A stretch of DNA of 64,000 nt from Gammaproteobacteria bacterium. GTDB taxonomy: Bacteria; Pseudomonadota; Gammaproteobacteria; Steroidobacterales; Steroidobacteraceae. Shown piece after piece: positions 34,473 through 44,090 of this stretch. Both the position numbers and the translations under genes were made by a program. Each line of letters starts with the position of its first letter. Positions within the stretch are counted from its first letter, which is position 1. Under the pieces are notes generated by a model, which was not told the origin of the DNA, made no database searches, and worked only from the letters and a program-made list of their open reading frames with translations. The DNA is taken from positions 35,749 through 99,748 of the forward strand of contig JANXYK010000057.1 of NCBI GenBank assembly GCA_025350055.1. Reading direction: 5' to 3'.

Positions 34473-35704
34473 ATGACTCCGGCATCCCATCTGAAGACCC
34501 GCATCGTCGTGGTCGGCGGCGGCGCCGGAAGCCCTTGCTGCATGAAGTGGCGGCCGGCTCGCTCGATGCCAATCTCGATGAGGTGGGCTATCGCAGCCAT
34601 TGCCACCGCTGGCACTACCGCTATTTCTTCGGCGCCATGCAGGGCATCGATCGTTCCACGCGCGAGGTGATCGTGGCGCCACTGGTCGAAGCGGGTCGCG
34701 AGCTGATCGGCGCGCATCGCATCCGCTTCGACTACCTGGCGATTGCCATCGGCTCGGTGACCAATGATTTCGGCACCGAAGGTGCTGCGGAGCACTGCCT
34801 GTTCCTCGACGATCGCGTGCAGGCCGACCGCTTCCGCTCGCGCCTGCTGAACCAGTGCCTGCGGGTGTCGCGCGCGCTCGAGGAAAACCCCGCAGCCGAT
34901 GCCTGCGTGCGCGTGGTGATCATCGGCGCCGGCGCGACCGGCATCGAGCTGGCCGCGGAACTCTACAACTCCGCAGCCGCGCTGAAGCACTACGGGCTCG
35001 AGGCCTTTGATGCCTCCAGACTCAAGGTCACGATCATCGAGGCCGGGCCGCGCATCCTGCCGGCCTTGCCCGAAAAATTGGCAGACGCCGCCAAAGCCGA
35101 GCTCGAGGCGCTGGGCACGCGCGTGCTGACCGGCGTGCGGGTTACACGGGTGAGCGAGGTGGCCGTGCATACCCATACCGGTGAGAGCATTGCGGCGGAC
35201 CTGCGCGTGTGGGCAGCCGGCGTGCGCGGCGCGCCGCTGTTGAAGGATATCGGGGGGCTCGAGACGACTCCCAGCTGCCAGCTCGTGGTCCGGCCGACGC
35301 TGCAGGTGACGCGCGATGATCGCATCTTTGCCCTCGGCGATTGCTGCAGTTGCCTGCTGCCGGGCGCGACCCGGCCGGTGCCGCCGCGCGCGCAAGCCGC
35401 GCATCAGATGGCGACCAGGGTGTACGACAATCTCAGGCGGCTGATGGACGATCGAGCGCTGGTGAACTATGTGTATCGCGACTACGGCTCGCTGGTCTCG
35501 CTGAGCCGTTATTCAACCGTCGGCAGCCTGATGGGCAATCTGATTGGTGGACGCATGGCGATCGAAGGTCGCCTGGCGCGCTACGTCTACCGTTCGCTGT
35601 ATCGCCTGCACCTGATCAGCATCCACGGCTGGCTGCGCGGCATGGCGCTGGTGCTGGTCGGTCACGTGAACCGCATCGTACGCCCGCGGCTCAAGCTGCA
35701 CTGA
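34473..35704 (+). pseudogene. ndh: NADH dehydrogenase type II (ndh), frameshifted by an internal deletion
   Basis: The frame from 34473 reads KTRIVVVGGGAGS, the first half of the NDH-2 FAD motif, then becomes nonsense. The correct text resumes in another frame at 34529 with KPLLHEVAAGSLDANLDEVG and runs to the stop with the NADH fold (VVIIGAGATGIELAAELYNS), the second FAD contact (IFALGDCCSC) and the C-terminal membrane-binding helices. In E. coli Ndh about 30 residues separate GGGAGG from KPLLHEVA. Here they are gone with a frame change. A TTG at 34535 could start a 389-residue product, but it lacks the FAD-binding N-terminus. A sequencing or assembly error is the alternative. Confidence 0.85.
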
Positions 35705-35723
35705 CGACGCTTGCGCGTCGTCA
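35702..35723. terminator. Hairpin at the ndh stop codon
   Basis: TGACGACGC (35702-35710) and GCGTCGTCA (35715-35723) form a perfect nine-base-pair stem with a TTGC loop, and the ndh stop codon is the first base triplet of the stem. A T-run (TTTTT) follows only about 18 bases later, so it is not a textbook intrinsic terminator. It sits between two convergent genes, where a terminator is expected. Confidence 0.5.
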
Positions 35724-35759
35724 GTGCGTCGTCACGGTGCTTTTTGCAACTGGTGCCAG

Positions 35760-37007
35760 TCAGGGCAGATTCTGCAGCGCTGTGAAGGTGCCGGGCGTAG
35801 TGGCGCTTTGCAGCAGCACGCCAGGCTGCGTCACGTAAGTACCGCTGGTGAGTGGCGTCGTGGCCGAATTGCTGGTCACGATGTCAGGCAGGCCATCGCC
35901 ATTCACATCGGCCACGGCGACCTGGAACGAGCCATTCGGCGTCGGATAGTAGCTCGCCGCGGCGAAGGTGCCCGGTGACGCCGCGTTCTGCAGCAATACG
36001 TTCACGCCCGCGTCATCGCCGACGATCACATCCCGATGTCCGTCGCCATTCAGGTCAGCCACCACGATCGATCGGGCGAGATGGCCGCTGGGCAGCGGAT
36101 AGCTGCCGGGCGCCAGGAAGGTGCCATGTGCTGCAGGGTTCTGCAGCAACACGTTCACCGTCGGCGGCGTCGGGCCATACGGACCTGGATCGGTGATCAC
36201 CAGATCATTGAGGCCGTCGCCATCGACATCGGCGATTGCCACGTAGTTCGCGGCCGCAAAGGCCTGGTTCGGCGTCTGCGTGAACACTGTCACCGGATTC
36301 ATGAAGGTCGCGCTGGTTCCAGTCGTCGAGTGGAAATACACCTTGACGCCGGTGGCATCGGTGACCACGAGGTCCGGCAGACCATCGTTGTTGAGATCGC
36401 CAACGGCCACCCAGCTTGCGCCGCCGGAGGAGAGGCTAGTGGGCGCGAGGAAACTGCCCGGATGGGCCGGATCCTGCAGGAAAACATTCACGCCGTAGTC
36501 GGCCGAGATCAGGTCCGGATGACCATCGCCGTTCAGATCGGCGATCACCACCTGGGAAGTACCGGGCGACTGCAGATGCACGGCCGAAGCGAAGGTACCT
36601 GGCGTGGCCGTCTGGTTGAGATACACCAGCAGCTGGCCGTCATCTGCGTCGGCCGCGACCACATCGGGCAGGCCGTCGCCGTTGAGGTCGGCAGCCGCGA
36701 GGTACAGCGGCTCGATGCCGGCCGGCGTTGACGTGGGCATCCCGTAGCCCGTGCCGCTACCGGCATTGTGCAGGTACAGGTTGAGCGTGCCGCTCTCGAA
36801 GGGCGCCATCGGCTGGTGCAGCGTGCGGCCATCGAGCACATCGGCCAGACCGTCATTGTTGAAGTCGGCCACTGCCACCGAGAAATTGATCTCGTACGGC
36901 GTGTAGGTATAAGCGGGGCTGTCGTAACCGCTACCGCAACCGGCCAGCGTCAGCAGCCCGCCGACGGCCATGGCCAGACCTGCACGCTTCATATTCGTAG
37001 TGATCAT
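35760..37007 (-). CDS. FG-GAP/VCBS seven-bladed beta-propeller lipoprotein
   Basis: The 415-residue precursor starts MITTNMKRAGLAMAVGGLLT with lipobox LAGC, after an excellent ribosome site (AGGAGG, 6 bases before the ATG at 37007). The rest is seven FG-GAP/VCBS repeats, each with a calcium-loop motif such as ADFNNDGLADVL, ADLNGDGLPDVV, ADLNGDGHPDLI, GDLNNDGLPDLV, ADVDGDGLNDLV, ADLNGDGHRDVI and ADVNGDGLPDIV. Seven repeats make a closed propeller like integrin alpha chains. It is probably an outer-membrane-anchored, calcium-stabilised binding protein. Ligand and partners are unknown; no enzyme domain is attached. Confidence 0.9.
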   Translation of the reverse strand: MITTNMKRAGLAMAVGGLLTLAGCGSGYDSPAYTYTPYEINFSVAVADFNNDGLADVLDGRTLHQPMAPFESGTLNLYLHNAGSGTGYGMPTSTPAGIEPLYLAAADLNGDGLPDVVAADADDGQLLVYLNQTATPGTFASAVHLQSPGTSQVVIADLNGDGHPDLISADYGVNVFLQDPAHPGSFLAPTSLSSGGASWVAVGDLNNDGLPDLVVTDATGVKVYFHSTTGTSATFMNPVTVFTQTPNQAFAAANYVAIADVDGDGLNDLVITDPGPYGPTPPTVNVLLQNPAAHGTFLAPGSYPLPSGHLARSIVVADLNGDGHRDVIVGDDAGVNVLLQNAASPGTFAAASYYPTPNGSFQVAVADVNGDGLPDIVTSNSATTPLTSGTYVTQPGVLLQSATTPGTFTALQNLP

Positions 37008-37196
37008 GACAAACCTCCTGGAACCCGAACAGATTGTACTACCCGCGATGCGGCGCGCTCTGGTCGCCAATACGCGACAGCACACACTCAACGGGGCAAT
37101 TGTGCTGCGCTCCTGCTGGAAAAACTGCGACCGGACGCATGGATTTGCAACGCGCACAACGGCTCTACAGTATGTCCCCGCAGTGTGAAGCGATGT

Positions 37197-38438
37197 TCAT
37201 CTGCGTGTTTCGTGTACAGATGTGAACAGCAGTCCACAGGCGGTCAGCACGGCAAATGCAGCGCCCGCATTAAAAGTGGCTGAAGATCCATAAGAACTCC
37301 AGAGCGCGCCGGCGATGGCGCTCGAGAACAGCAAGGAGATACCGGTCACAAAATTGTAGACACCAAAAGCCGTGCCACGCAATTCAACCGGCGCCGCGTT
37401 GGCCACCAGTTTGGAGAACAGGCCCTGCGTGAGCGCCATGTGCAATCCCCACAGCGCCGCGCCCCACAGTACGACTGGCCCCGAGCTGGCCCGCGCCAGT
37501 ACTACGTCTGCGAGCACCAATAGCAGCAGGCCCGCGAGCAGCAACAGGCGTGGGTCGCGCCGGTCGGCAGCGATGCCGGCAGGCCAGGCAGCGCCGGCAT
37601 AGAGCACGTTCATCACCACCATTACCAGCGGCACCCACGTCAGCGAGAAGCCCACCTGCTGTGCCCGCAAAACCAGGAAGGCTTCGCTAAAGCGCGCCAG
37701 CGTGAAGACGGCGCCGAGGGCAGTGACATACCAATAGCGCGCCGTGAGCTGACGCATGCTTGCCCTGCTGATCGGAGCGGGTCGTCGCGCTGCATGCGGC
37801 GCGTGCGCGGGTTCTTTCACCAGCCACAGCAGCAGCGCCACCGCGATGAATGCCGGTATTACACCTACCCACAACACGGCACGCACATCACCCGCCAGCC
37901 ACAGCATGGCGAGGATCGCCAGCAGCGGACCCAGCGCGGCACCGAGTGAATCGAGTGCCTGGCGCAGTCCATAGGCGGCACCACGTTGCTCGGGTGCGGT
38001 GATATCGGCCACCAGCGCATCGCGCGGTGCGCCTCGAATGCCCTTGCCCACCCGATCAATGAAGCGCGCTCCTGCGAGCGCGCCTATCGACGCGGCCAAC
38101 GGGAACACCGGCTTGGTCAGTGCCGCCATGCCATAGCCCAATATCAGCAAGGGGCGACGCCGACCCCAGCGATCGCTCAAGCTGCCGGAAAATAGCTTGG
38201 TGATCGAAGCCGTGGCCTCTGCGAAGCCCTCGACCAGACCGATGGTCAACATGCTCGCGCCCAGCACCCCGGACATCAGCAGCGGCAACAGGCTATGCAC
38301 CAGCTCCGAGGAGATATCCATGAACATGGAGGTGAGGCCCAGGCCCCAGATGCCGACTGGCAGATTGCGCAGCAGCGAACGGAGCCCGCGCGCGGGAGTG
38401 GGCTTGTCCTCATCGGTACTCAGACGCTCTGGACTCAT
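37197..38438 (-). CDS. MFS transporter
   Basis: The 413-residue major-facilitator protein has twelve predicted helices, the loop-2/3 motif GSLSDRWGRRRPLLILGYGM and a characteristic DRVGKGIRGAPRDALVADIT after helix 4. That block is typical of a proteobacterial MFS subgroup often annotated as multidrug or unknown transporters. The start at 38438 (MSPERLSTDE) has an AAGGTG site upstream. It is divergent from the alpha-amylase gene 96 bp away, so sugar transport is possible, but the sequence motifs do not point to a sugar family. Confidence 0.85.
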   Translation of the reverse strand: MSPERLSTDEDKPTPARGLRSLLRNLPVGIWGLGLTSMFMDISSELVHSLLPLLMSGVLGASMLTIGLVEGFAEATASITKLFSGSLSDRWGRRRPLLILGYGMAALTKPVFPLAASIGALAGARFIDRVGKGIRGAPRDALVADITAPEQRGAAYGLRQALDSLGAALGPLLAILAMLWLAGDVRAVLWVGVIPAFIAVALLLWLVKEPAHAPHAARRPAPISRASMRQLTARYWYVTALGAVFTLARFSEAFLVLRAQQVGFSLTWVPLVMVVMNVLYAGAAWPAGIAADRRDPRLLLLAGLLLLVLADVVLARASSGPVVLWGAALWGLHMALTQGLFSKLVANAAPVELRGTAFGVYNFVTGISLLFSSAIAGALWSSYGSSATFNAGAAFAVLTACGLLFTSVHETRR

Positions 38439-38534
38439 GCGCACCTTATAACTCGCGCCGGCGGTCATTGGACAGTCTGCCGAGCAGCAGTGCTACTCTC
38501 CACGCCAGCACAACACGGCATTGGAGCTATCAGC

Positions 38535-40289
38535 ATGAGCCGCAATGCATTCACGAGGGCAGGCACACTGGCAGTGGTCACCATGGCGGCGCTCTGCTAC
38601 GCGGCCATCGCAATCGGCGCTGCGCCGCCGGCCGGATTTCGCGATCGCCCCGCCAGCGACGAGATCATCTATTTCCTGATGATCGACCGTTTCGCGAATG
38701 GCGATGCTGCCAACGATCGCGGCGGCCTGAGTGGCGACCGCCTGCACTCCGGTTTCGATCCGACCGACAAGGGCTACTTCCACGGTGGCGATCTCAAGGG
38801 CGTGACCACGCATCTCGACTACATCCAGTCACTGGGCGCAACGGCGATCTGGCTGACGCCGGTGTTTGTCAACAAGCCGGTGCAAGGGGCGCCGGGCCAG
38901 GAATCCGCCGGCTATCACGGTTACTGGATCACCGATTTCACGCACGTCGATCCGCACCTGGGGAGCGAGGCCGACCTGCATGCGCTCATCGATGCGGCAC
39001 ATGCGCGCGGCATCAAGATCTACTTCGATATCGTCGTCAATCACACCGCGGATGTGATCCGCTATCGCGAGTGCCCTGGCGATACCTGCTCCTATCGCTC
39101 ACGGGCAGATTTTCCGGATCGGCCTGATGGCTACGCCTACACACCCTACGTGCCCGCGGGCGAAGAACACCGCAAGGCACCTGAATGGCTGAACGATCCA
39201 GCCTGGTACCACAATCGTGGCAACAGCACTTTCGAGGGTGAAAGTTCGACACTCGGTGATTTCAGCGGCCTCGATGATGTGGCTACAGAGAAAGCGCGCG
39301 TGGTGCAGGGTTTCATCGATATCTACGGTGCCTGGATCGACAACTATGGTATCGACGGCTATCGCATCGATACCGCGCGGCACGTGAACCCGGAGTTCTG
39401 GCAGACCTTCGTGCCGGCGATGCTGGCGCGCGCCGCAGCGCGCGGCATCAGGAATTTCCATATCTTCGGCGAGGTGGCCTCACAGGAGATGGACCCCGCC
39501 GCCCTGGCCGTGCACACGCGGGTCGACAAACTGCCAGCCGTGCTCGACTTTGCCTTCACCGCCGCGGTACGCGACACGATTGCGGGCCATGCCGGCACGG
39601 ACGAACTGGCGCGGCTGTTCGCGGCTGATCCACTTTACGAAGGCGGCGCCCAGGCGGCGCTGCAATTGCCTACCTTCATTGGCAATCACGACGACGGCCG
39701 GTTTGCCTACCAGGTGTTGCGCCAGCGGCCCGACATCAGCCGCGAGGAGTTGCTACAGCGCGTGCAGCTCGGCTACGCGATGCTGATGACCCTGCGCGGC
39801 GTGCCGACGATCTACTATGGCGACGAGCAGGGATTCGTGGGCCTCGGGCGCGACCAGGATGCGCGCCAGGACATGTTTGCGAGCCAGGTGAGTTCCTACA
39901 ACACGCAGCCGCTGGTGGGTACGAGTTCAACCACGGCGGTCAGCAACTTCAACAATGCCCATCCGCTGTACCGGGCCATTGCTGAACTTGCGAGGCTCCG
40001 CCAACTACAGCCCGCGCTGCGGCACGGGCAACAGGTCGTGCGCGCCGCTGGCAACAAACCGGGCCTGTTTGCGGTTTCGCGCCTTGATTCGGCCAGCGGC
40101 CAGGAAGTGCTGGTGGCTTTCAACACCGGCATGACACCCATCGAAGCCCAGGTGGCCGTGGAGCGCAGCTCGGCGCAATTCACGGCGCTGCACGGGCGCT
40201 GTGCGGCTGCAAGCACACAGCCCGGGAGTTATCACCTCTCGCTGGCACCGCTCGACTATGTGATCTGTGCCGCGGGTGCGCAGCACTGA
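38535..40289 (+). CDS. Exported alpha-amylase family (GH13) glycosidase
   Basis: The 584-residue precursor has a signal peptide (AVVTMAALCYAAIAIGAAPP) and a GH13 barrel. The four conserved regions are DIVVNH (165-170), GYRIDTARHV with nucleophile D279, FGEVAS with acid/base E313, and FIGNHDDGRF with D386. The N-terminal block IIYFLMIDRFANGDAANDRG and HGGDLKGVTTHLDYIQSLGA are typical of cyclomaltodextrinase- and amylase-like secreted enzymes. It hydrolyses alpha-1,4-glucans in the periplasm or outside. A small C-terminal beta domain follows. The catalytic set is complete. Confidence 0.94.
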   Translation: MSRNAFTRAGTLAVVTMAALCYAAIAIGAAPPAGFRDRPASDEIIYFLMIDRFANGDAANDRGGLSGDRLHSGFDPTDKGYFHGGDLKGVTTHLDYIQSLGATAIWLTPVFVNKPVQGAPGQESAGYHGYWITDFTHVDPHLGSEADLHALIDAAHARGIKIYFDIVVNHTADVIRYRECPGDTCSYRSRADFPDRPDGYAYTPYVPAGEEHRKAPEWLNDPAWYHNRGNSTFEGESSTLGDFSGLDDVATEKARVVQGFIDIYGAWIDNYGIDGYRIDTARHVNPEFWQTFVPAMLARAAARGIRNFHIFGEVASQEMDPAALAVHTRVDKLPAVLDFAFTAAVRDTIAGHAGTDELARLFAADPLYEGGAQAALQLPTFIGNHDDGRFAYQVLRQRPDISREELLQRVQLGYAMLMTLRGVPTIYYGDEQGFVGLGRDQDARQDMFASQVSSYNTQPLVGTSSTTAVSNFNNAHPLYRAIAELARLRQLQPALRHGQQVVRAAGNKPGLFAVSRLDSASGQEVLVAFNTGMTPIEAQVAVERSSAQFTALHGRCAAASTQPGSYHLSLAPLDYVICAAGAQH

Positions 40290-40314
40290 GGCTGCGCAGC
40301 AGCGCTGCAGTGCG

Positions 40315-40725
40315 TCAGCCCAGGGCGCTGTCGGCACCGCGGCCGACGCTGTTGTCATGCCTGGTGTTGATTTCGACGCGCACTTCCTGGCAGGCGTACA
40401 CGGGCTGGCCATTGGCGAGCTGCGGCTGGTAGTGGGCCTGCCTTGCCCAGCTCAACGCCGACTCATCGAAATTCTTCTGCGCCGATGAAACCACGATGCG
40501 GGTGCTGGCAATCGCACCGTCGGGCAGCACACACACCTGCACTATGGCGAACTGACCCTGCGCGTAATGGTGCCCAGTGGTCGTGATGTAGGTCGTGGTC
40601 ACATCGATCGGGGTGATTGCAATGGGTGGCACAAGGCTGTTGGCCGGCGGCCGGGGCGCAAAGACACAGGCCGTCAGCAGCAGCCATGCGCAAACCGCAA
40701 CGGGCGTGAATTTCGCCGGTGCCAT
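40315..40725 (-). CDS. TonB C-terminal-domain-like lipoprotein
   Basis: The 136-residue precursor has a lipobox leader (VCAWLLLTAC). Its body ends in a TonB_C-like alpha/beta unit: GQFAIVQVCVLPDGAIASTR, IVVSSAQKNFDESALSWARQ, AHYQPQLANGQPVYACQEVR. These match the V-x-V-x-L-x-x-D-G / S-S-x-x-x-F-D-x-A-A / Y-x-P-x-x-x-x-G-x-P-V pattern of TonB domains. There is no membrane anchor or Pro-rich spacer, so it is not a classical energy transducer. Two Cys may form a disulfide. A GTG two codons upstream is an alternative start. It converges on the amylase gene. Confidence 0.75.
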   Translation of the reverse strand: MAPAKFTPVAVCAWLLLTACVFAPRPPANSLVPPIAITPIDVTTTYITTTGHHYAQGQFAIVQVCVLPDGAIASTRIVVSSAQKNFDESALSWARQAHYQPQLANGQPVYACQEVRVEINTRHDNSVGRGADSALG

Positions 40726-40785
40726 GGGCACAGGAGAATACTCGCACCAGCGGATGTCAACCAGAACCCGACCTGTCCGGCCGAT

Positions 40786-41517
40786 TTACTTTGCCGGTGG
40801 CCCCAGGTCGCGGTAACTGGCCACCAGCGCAACCGGATAGGCTGGCGCCGCGACGAAATTCGCGAGCGTCGACACCGCCAGCGCGACGATATGCCTGGCG
40901 CCCGAATCCAGTGACAGCGTTGCGATCAGCAGGTGCGCCATGATGCCTGCGAGCACACTGACCAGCGTGCCGGCGACCAGGCCGCAGATCGCCACGGTGA
41001 AGACCGTGCTGTTGCTGCGCCACCAGTGCCCCGACACGCGTCGCCAGCTCTCTTGCAGGCACTGCGAGGCTTTGGCATCGCCGACCATGAGCGCCACCAC
41101 CCACCACTGCAGTGCACCGGCAAGATAGAACCCCGGCACCAGCAGCAGCAGCAGGCCCACTGACACCAGCACAGAGAACAGCAAGGCGATCAGCAGCGCC
41201 GCAGGCCAGGCGCGCAACGCTGCCAGCAGGCCACCAGCCGCCGGTGCCTTCGTGCCGCCGGCGAGTTGATGCGCACACAATACCAGCGCACAGGAGGGCC
41301 ATAGCGACAGCAGACCCAGCGCCAGCAGCGAGCGCCACAAGGTCGCTGATACCAGAAAGGCCTGCAGTTGTTCGAGTGCTTCCAGCGACAAGTCCTCAGG
41401 CAACTGCAGCATCAGCCGATCGATCAGCAAGCTCATCATCAGCGCGAGCAGCAAGGCCGCGGGCCAACCGCGCAGCAATACGCTGCGATACAGGCCGAAG
41501 ACGCTGGCGCCACTCAT
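40786..41517 (-). CDS. Polytopic membrane protein, unknown function
   Basis: The 243-residue protein has about five to six hydrophobic segments ([60 protein letters not shown] and a C-terminal one). A conserved-looking [20 protein letters not shown] and [17 protein letters not shown] connect two of them. The P-G-x-Y/W-L and S-x-x-R/L-x-x-G-x-W pattern resembles YciC/GDPD-associated membrane domains. Its ATG overlaps the dctA stop (ATGA), so it is coupled to dctA. The function is unknown. Confidence 0.78.
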   Translation of the reverse strand: MSGASVFGLYRSVLLRGWPAALLLALMMSLLIDRLMLQLPEDLSLEALEQLQAFLVSATLWRSLLALGLLSLWPSCALVLCAHQLAGGTKAPAAGGLLAALRAWPAALLIALLFSVLVSVGLLLLLVPGFYLAGALQWWVVALMVGDAKASQCLQESWRRVSGHWWRSNSTVFTVAICGLVAGTLVSVLAGIMAHLLIATLSLDSGARHIVALAVSTLANFVAAPAYPVALVASYRDLGPPAK

Positions 41518-42812
41518 CGGCGCACCGGATCCGTGGAGGCCGCTGCGGTACCCGCCAGCGCGCTGCGCAAAGCCGCGGCGTCGAGCTCGCCTTCCCAGCG
41601 CGCGATGACGAGCGTCGCGACCGAGTTGCCAATGATGTTGGTGAGCGCGCGGCATTCACTCATGAAGCGATCGATGCCGAGGATGAGCGCCATGCCGGCC
41701 ACCGGCACCGCCGGCACCACGGCCAGAGTGGCCGCGAGCGTAATGAAGCCGGAACCACTGACCCCGGCCGCACCCTTGGAGCTCACCGCCGCGACCAGCA
41801 ACAGCAGGCATTGATCGCCCAGCGTCAGGGGCACGTTGGTCGCCTGGGCAATGAACAGCGCCGCCATCGTCATGTAGATGTTGGTGCCATCGAGGTTGAA
41901 CGAGTATCCGGCGGGAACCACGAGGCCCGCCACCGAGCGCGCACAACCGGCGCGCTCCAGCTTGTCGATCAGCGGCGGCAGCGCGGCCTCGGACGAGGCC
42001 GTGCCCAGCACCAGCAGCAACTCCGCGCGCAGGTAGCGCAGCAACCGCCACAACGAGAAACCACTCCAGCGCGCGATCGCACCCAGCACGCCAGCGACGA
42101 ACAGGAAGCTGGTGAGATAGAAGCAGGCGATCAGGCCACCCAGATGCGCGAGCGAGGTCACGCCGAATTTGCCGACCGTGTAGGCCATCGCACCGAATGC
42201 GCCGATCGGCGCCGCGCGCATGATCAGGCCGACGACGCGGAAGATGACCGCACCGACGGCATCGATGAAATGCGCCACCGGCCGCGCACGCTCGCCGGTC
42301 AGCATCAGGGCGAGGCCGAACAGCAGCGAGAACAACAGCACCTGCAGAATCTCGCCGCTCGTGAAGGCGCCGACCGCCGTGTCCGGGATGATCTGCAGCA
42401 GGAACTCGGTCACCGTACGCTGGTGCGCCTGGCCCTGGTATCCGGCGATCGCACTGGCATCCAGCGTAGCGGGATCTGCATTCAGGCCGGTGCCGGGATG
42501 CAGGAGGTTGCCGACCACGAGGCCGATCGCCAGCGCCAGCGTCGAGACCACCAGGAAATAGCCCAGTGCCTTGAGACCCACGCGACCGAGCTTGCGTACA
42601 CCGCCGATGCCGCCGATCCCGCCCACCACGGAGCAGAAAATCACCGGTGCGATGATCATCTTCACCAGCTTGATGAAGCCATCGCCCAGCGGCTTGAGCG
42701 TCACTGCAAATTTTGGCGTCAGGATGCCCAGTGCAATGCCGGCGACCACGGCTATCAGCACCTGCACATACAGCGATGCGTACCAGCGCGTGCTTGTGGA
42801 CGATGCTGCCAT
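41514..42812 (-). CDS. dctA: Dicarboxylate:cation symporter (DctA/GltP family)
   Basis: The 432-residue symporter starts [20 protein letters not shown] after an AGGGAG site. Family motifs: [20 protein letters not shown], the helical-hairpin-1 serine-rich [39 protein letters not shown] (cation and substrate site), [17 protein letters not shown] (hairpin 2), and [16 protein letters not shown]. These are the DAACS residues that bind C4-dicarboxylates or glutamate with sodium or protons. The sequence is closest in feel to DctA. It is the first gene of a two-gene unit with the unknown membrane protein downstream. Confidence 0.94.
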   Translation of the reverse strand: MAASSTSTRWYASLYVQVLIAVVAGIALGILTPKFAVTLKPLGDGFIKLVKMIIAPVIFCSVVGGIGGIGGVRKLGRVGLKALGYFLVVSTLALAIGLVVGNLLHPGTGLNADPATLDASAIAGYQGQAHQRTVTEFLLQIIPDTAVGAFTSGEILQVLLFSLLFGLALMLTGERARPVAHFIDAVGAVIFRVVGLIMRAAPIGAFGAMAYTVGKFGVTSLAHLGGLIACFYLTSFLFVAGVLGAIARWSGFSLWRLLRYLRAELLLVLGTASSEAALPPLIDKLERAGCARSVAGLVVPAGYSFNLDGTNIYMTMAALFIAQATNVPLTLGDQCLLLLVAAVSSKGAAGVSGSGFITLAATLAVVPAVPVAGMALILGIDRFMSECRALTNIIGNSVATLVIARWEGELDAAALRSALAGTAAASTDPVRR

Positions 42813-42944
42813 GGCTCCCTCTCTGTGCCGCTGGAGTATGCACAAAAGCAGGCCAGCGCAGTCGACTTTGCGCTCCACCAGCGGCCTGAGTCAGAATGAG
42901 TACGGCCGTCAGCTGTAACGGTCGCACCGCGGGGAGTAGAGTCC

Positions 42945-43886
42945 ATGCGCACTGCCAGACTATGCCTACACTTGCTGAGCGGTCTGTTGACCGCGCAGAT
43001 CGCCGCGTCCGCCGACGACAGCGCGACTGCGTCGGCTGCCAAACCCACGGCGGCGCCGACGCGCTCGATGGCGGAAATCCTGGCCGCTTCGCCTGCCAGC
43101 GCCTGGCGGCCGCTCAATGACGAGCACACGCTGTACATGGAGATGCCCGGCGGACGCGTGGTCATCGAGCTGCAACCCGCACTGGCGCCGCGCACGGTGG
43201 CGAACATCGAGGCACTGGCGCGCCTGCATTACTTCGACGGTCTGTCGATCCTGCGGGTGCAGGACAACTACGTGACGCAATGGGGCGATCCCGACGGCGT
43301 GCGCAAGGTTCCGGAAAACATGCAGAAGCTCGCGCCGGAATTCTCGGTCAAGCTGGGCGCCGCTGCCTTTACGCAGCTGCCCGATCACGACGGCTACGCA
43401 CCGCAGGCAGGCTTCGTCGACAGCTTTCCGGCGGCACGCGATCCGGCCAAAGGCACAGCCTGGCTGACACATTGCTACGGCGCCATCGGTGTCGGGCGCG
43501 ACAATGATCCGGCCAGCGGCAACGGCGCCGAACTGTATGCGGTGATCGGCAATGCACCGCGCCACCTCGACGGCAACGTCACTGTGGTAGGGCGCGTGCG
43601 CCAGGGCATCGAGCTGCTCTCGAGCCTCCCACGCGGTACTGCGGAACTGGGCTTCTACGACAAACCGGAGCAGCGTGTCACGATCAGCAGCGTGCAGCTG
43701 GCCAGTGCCGTGCCGCCCGACCAGCGCACGCATCTCGAGGTACTGCGCAGCGACTCGCCCACCTTCACTGCCGTGGTCGAAGCGCGTCGCAATCGCAAGG
43801 ACGACTGGTACCTGCGGCCTGCCGGCTATATCGAACTGTGCAACGTGCCGCTGCCGGTACGAACCGTCGCACTGCCCACCCATTGA
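42945..43886 (+). CDS. Exported cyclophilin-type peptidyl-prolyl isomerase
   Basis: The 313-residue precursor has a signal peptide ([20 protein letters not shown]) and a cyclophilin domain: [55 protein letters not shown] and [20 protein letters not shown]. The central part has insertions ([20 protein letters not shown]) relative to PpiA. The canonical F-H-R start motif reads [15 protein letters not shown], so the catalytic Arg appears present, while other ligand residues diverge. A GGGAG site precedes the ATG. It is probably a periplasmic foldase. The 204-bp gap that follows shows nothing recognisable. Confidence 0.88.
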   Translation: MRTARLCLHLLSGLLTAQIAASADDSATASAAKPTAAPTRSMAEILAASPASAWRPLNDEHTLYMEMPGGRVVIELQPALAPRTVANIEALARLHYFDGLSILRVQDNYVTQWGDPDGVRKVPENMQKLAPEFSVKLGAAAFTQLPDHDGYAPQAGFVDSFPAARDPAKGTAWLTHCYGAIGVGRDNDPASGNGAELYAVIGNAPRHLDGNVTVVGRVRQGIELLSSLPRGTAELGFYDKPEQRVTISSVQLASAVPPDQRTHLEVLRSDSPTFTAVVEARRNRKDDWYLRPAGYIELCNVPLPVRTVALPTH

Positions 43887-44090
43887 ATTGCCAACATGCT
43901 GGCCAAAGCCAGTTTTGCTGCGCTACTCAGCTACAACACCCGACCCGGAAAGACCGGTAGATGATGCGCTGCCGGTGCCGCCCGTGCGGCGCCGGCGGAA
44001 TGTGACGCACTGCCCAGTTTGACCGCTGCAGGAGCGCAGGGCGCGGCCGCCACACTCCCGAGTTGCAGGGCACGCGTCGATACTCAAGGA

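Noticed and set aside
40290..40314. GC-rich palindromic text between amylase and the TonB-like gene as a terminator
   Set aside because: Several short overlapping dyads (GCTGCGCAGC-like) but no single clear stem and no T-run.
41112..42899. 595-codon rightward frame opposite dctA
   Set aside because: Antisense to unmistakable DctA motifs; composition is typical of a shadow frame.
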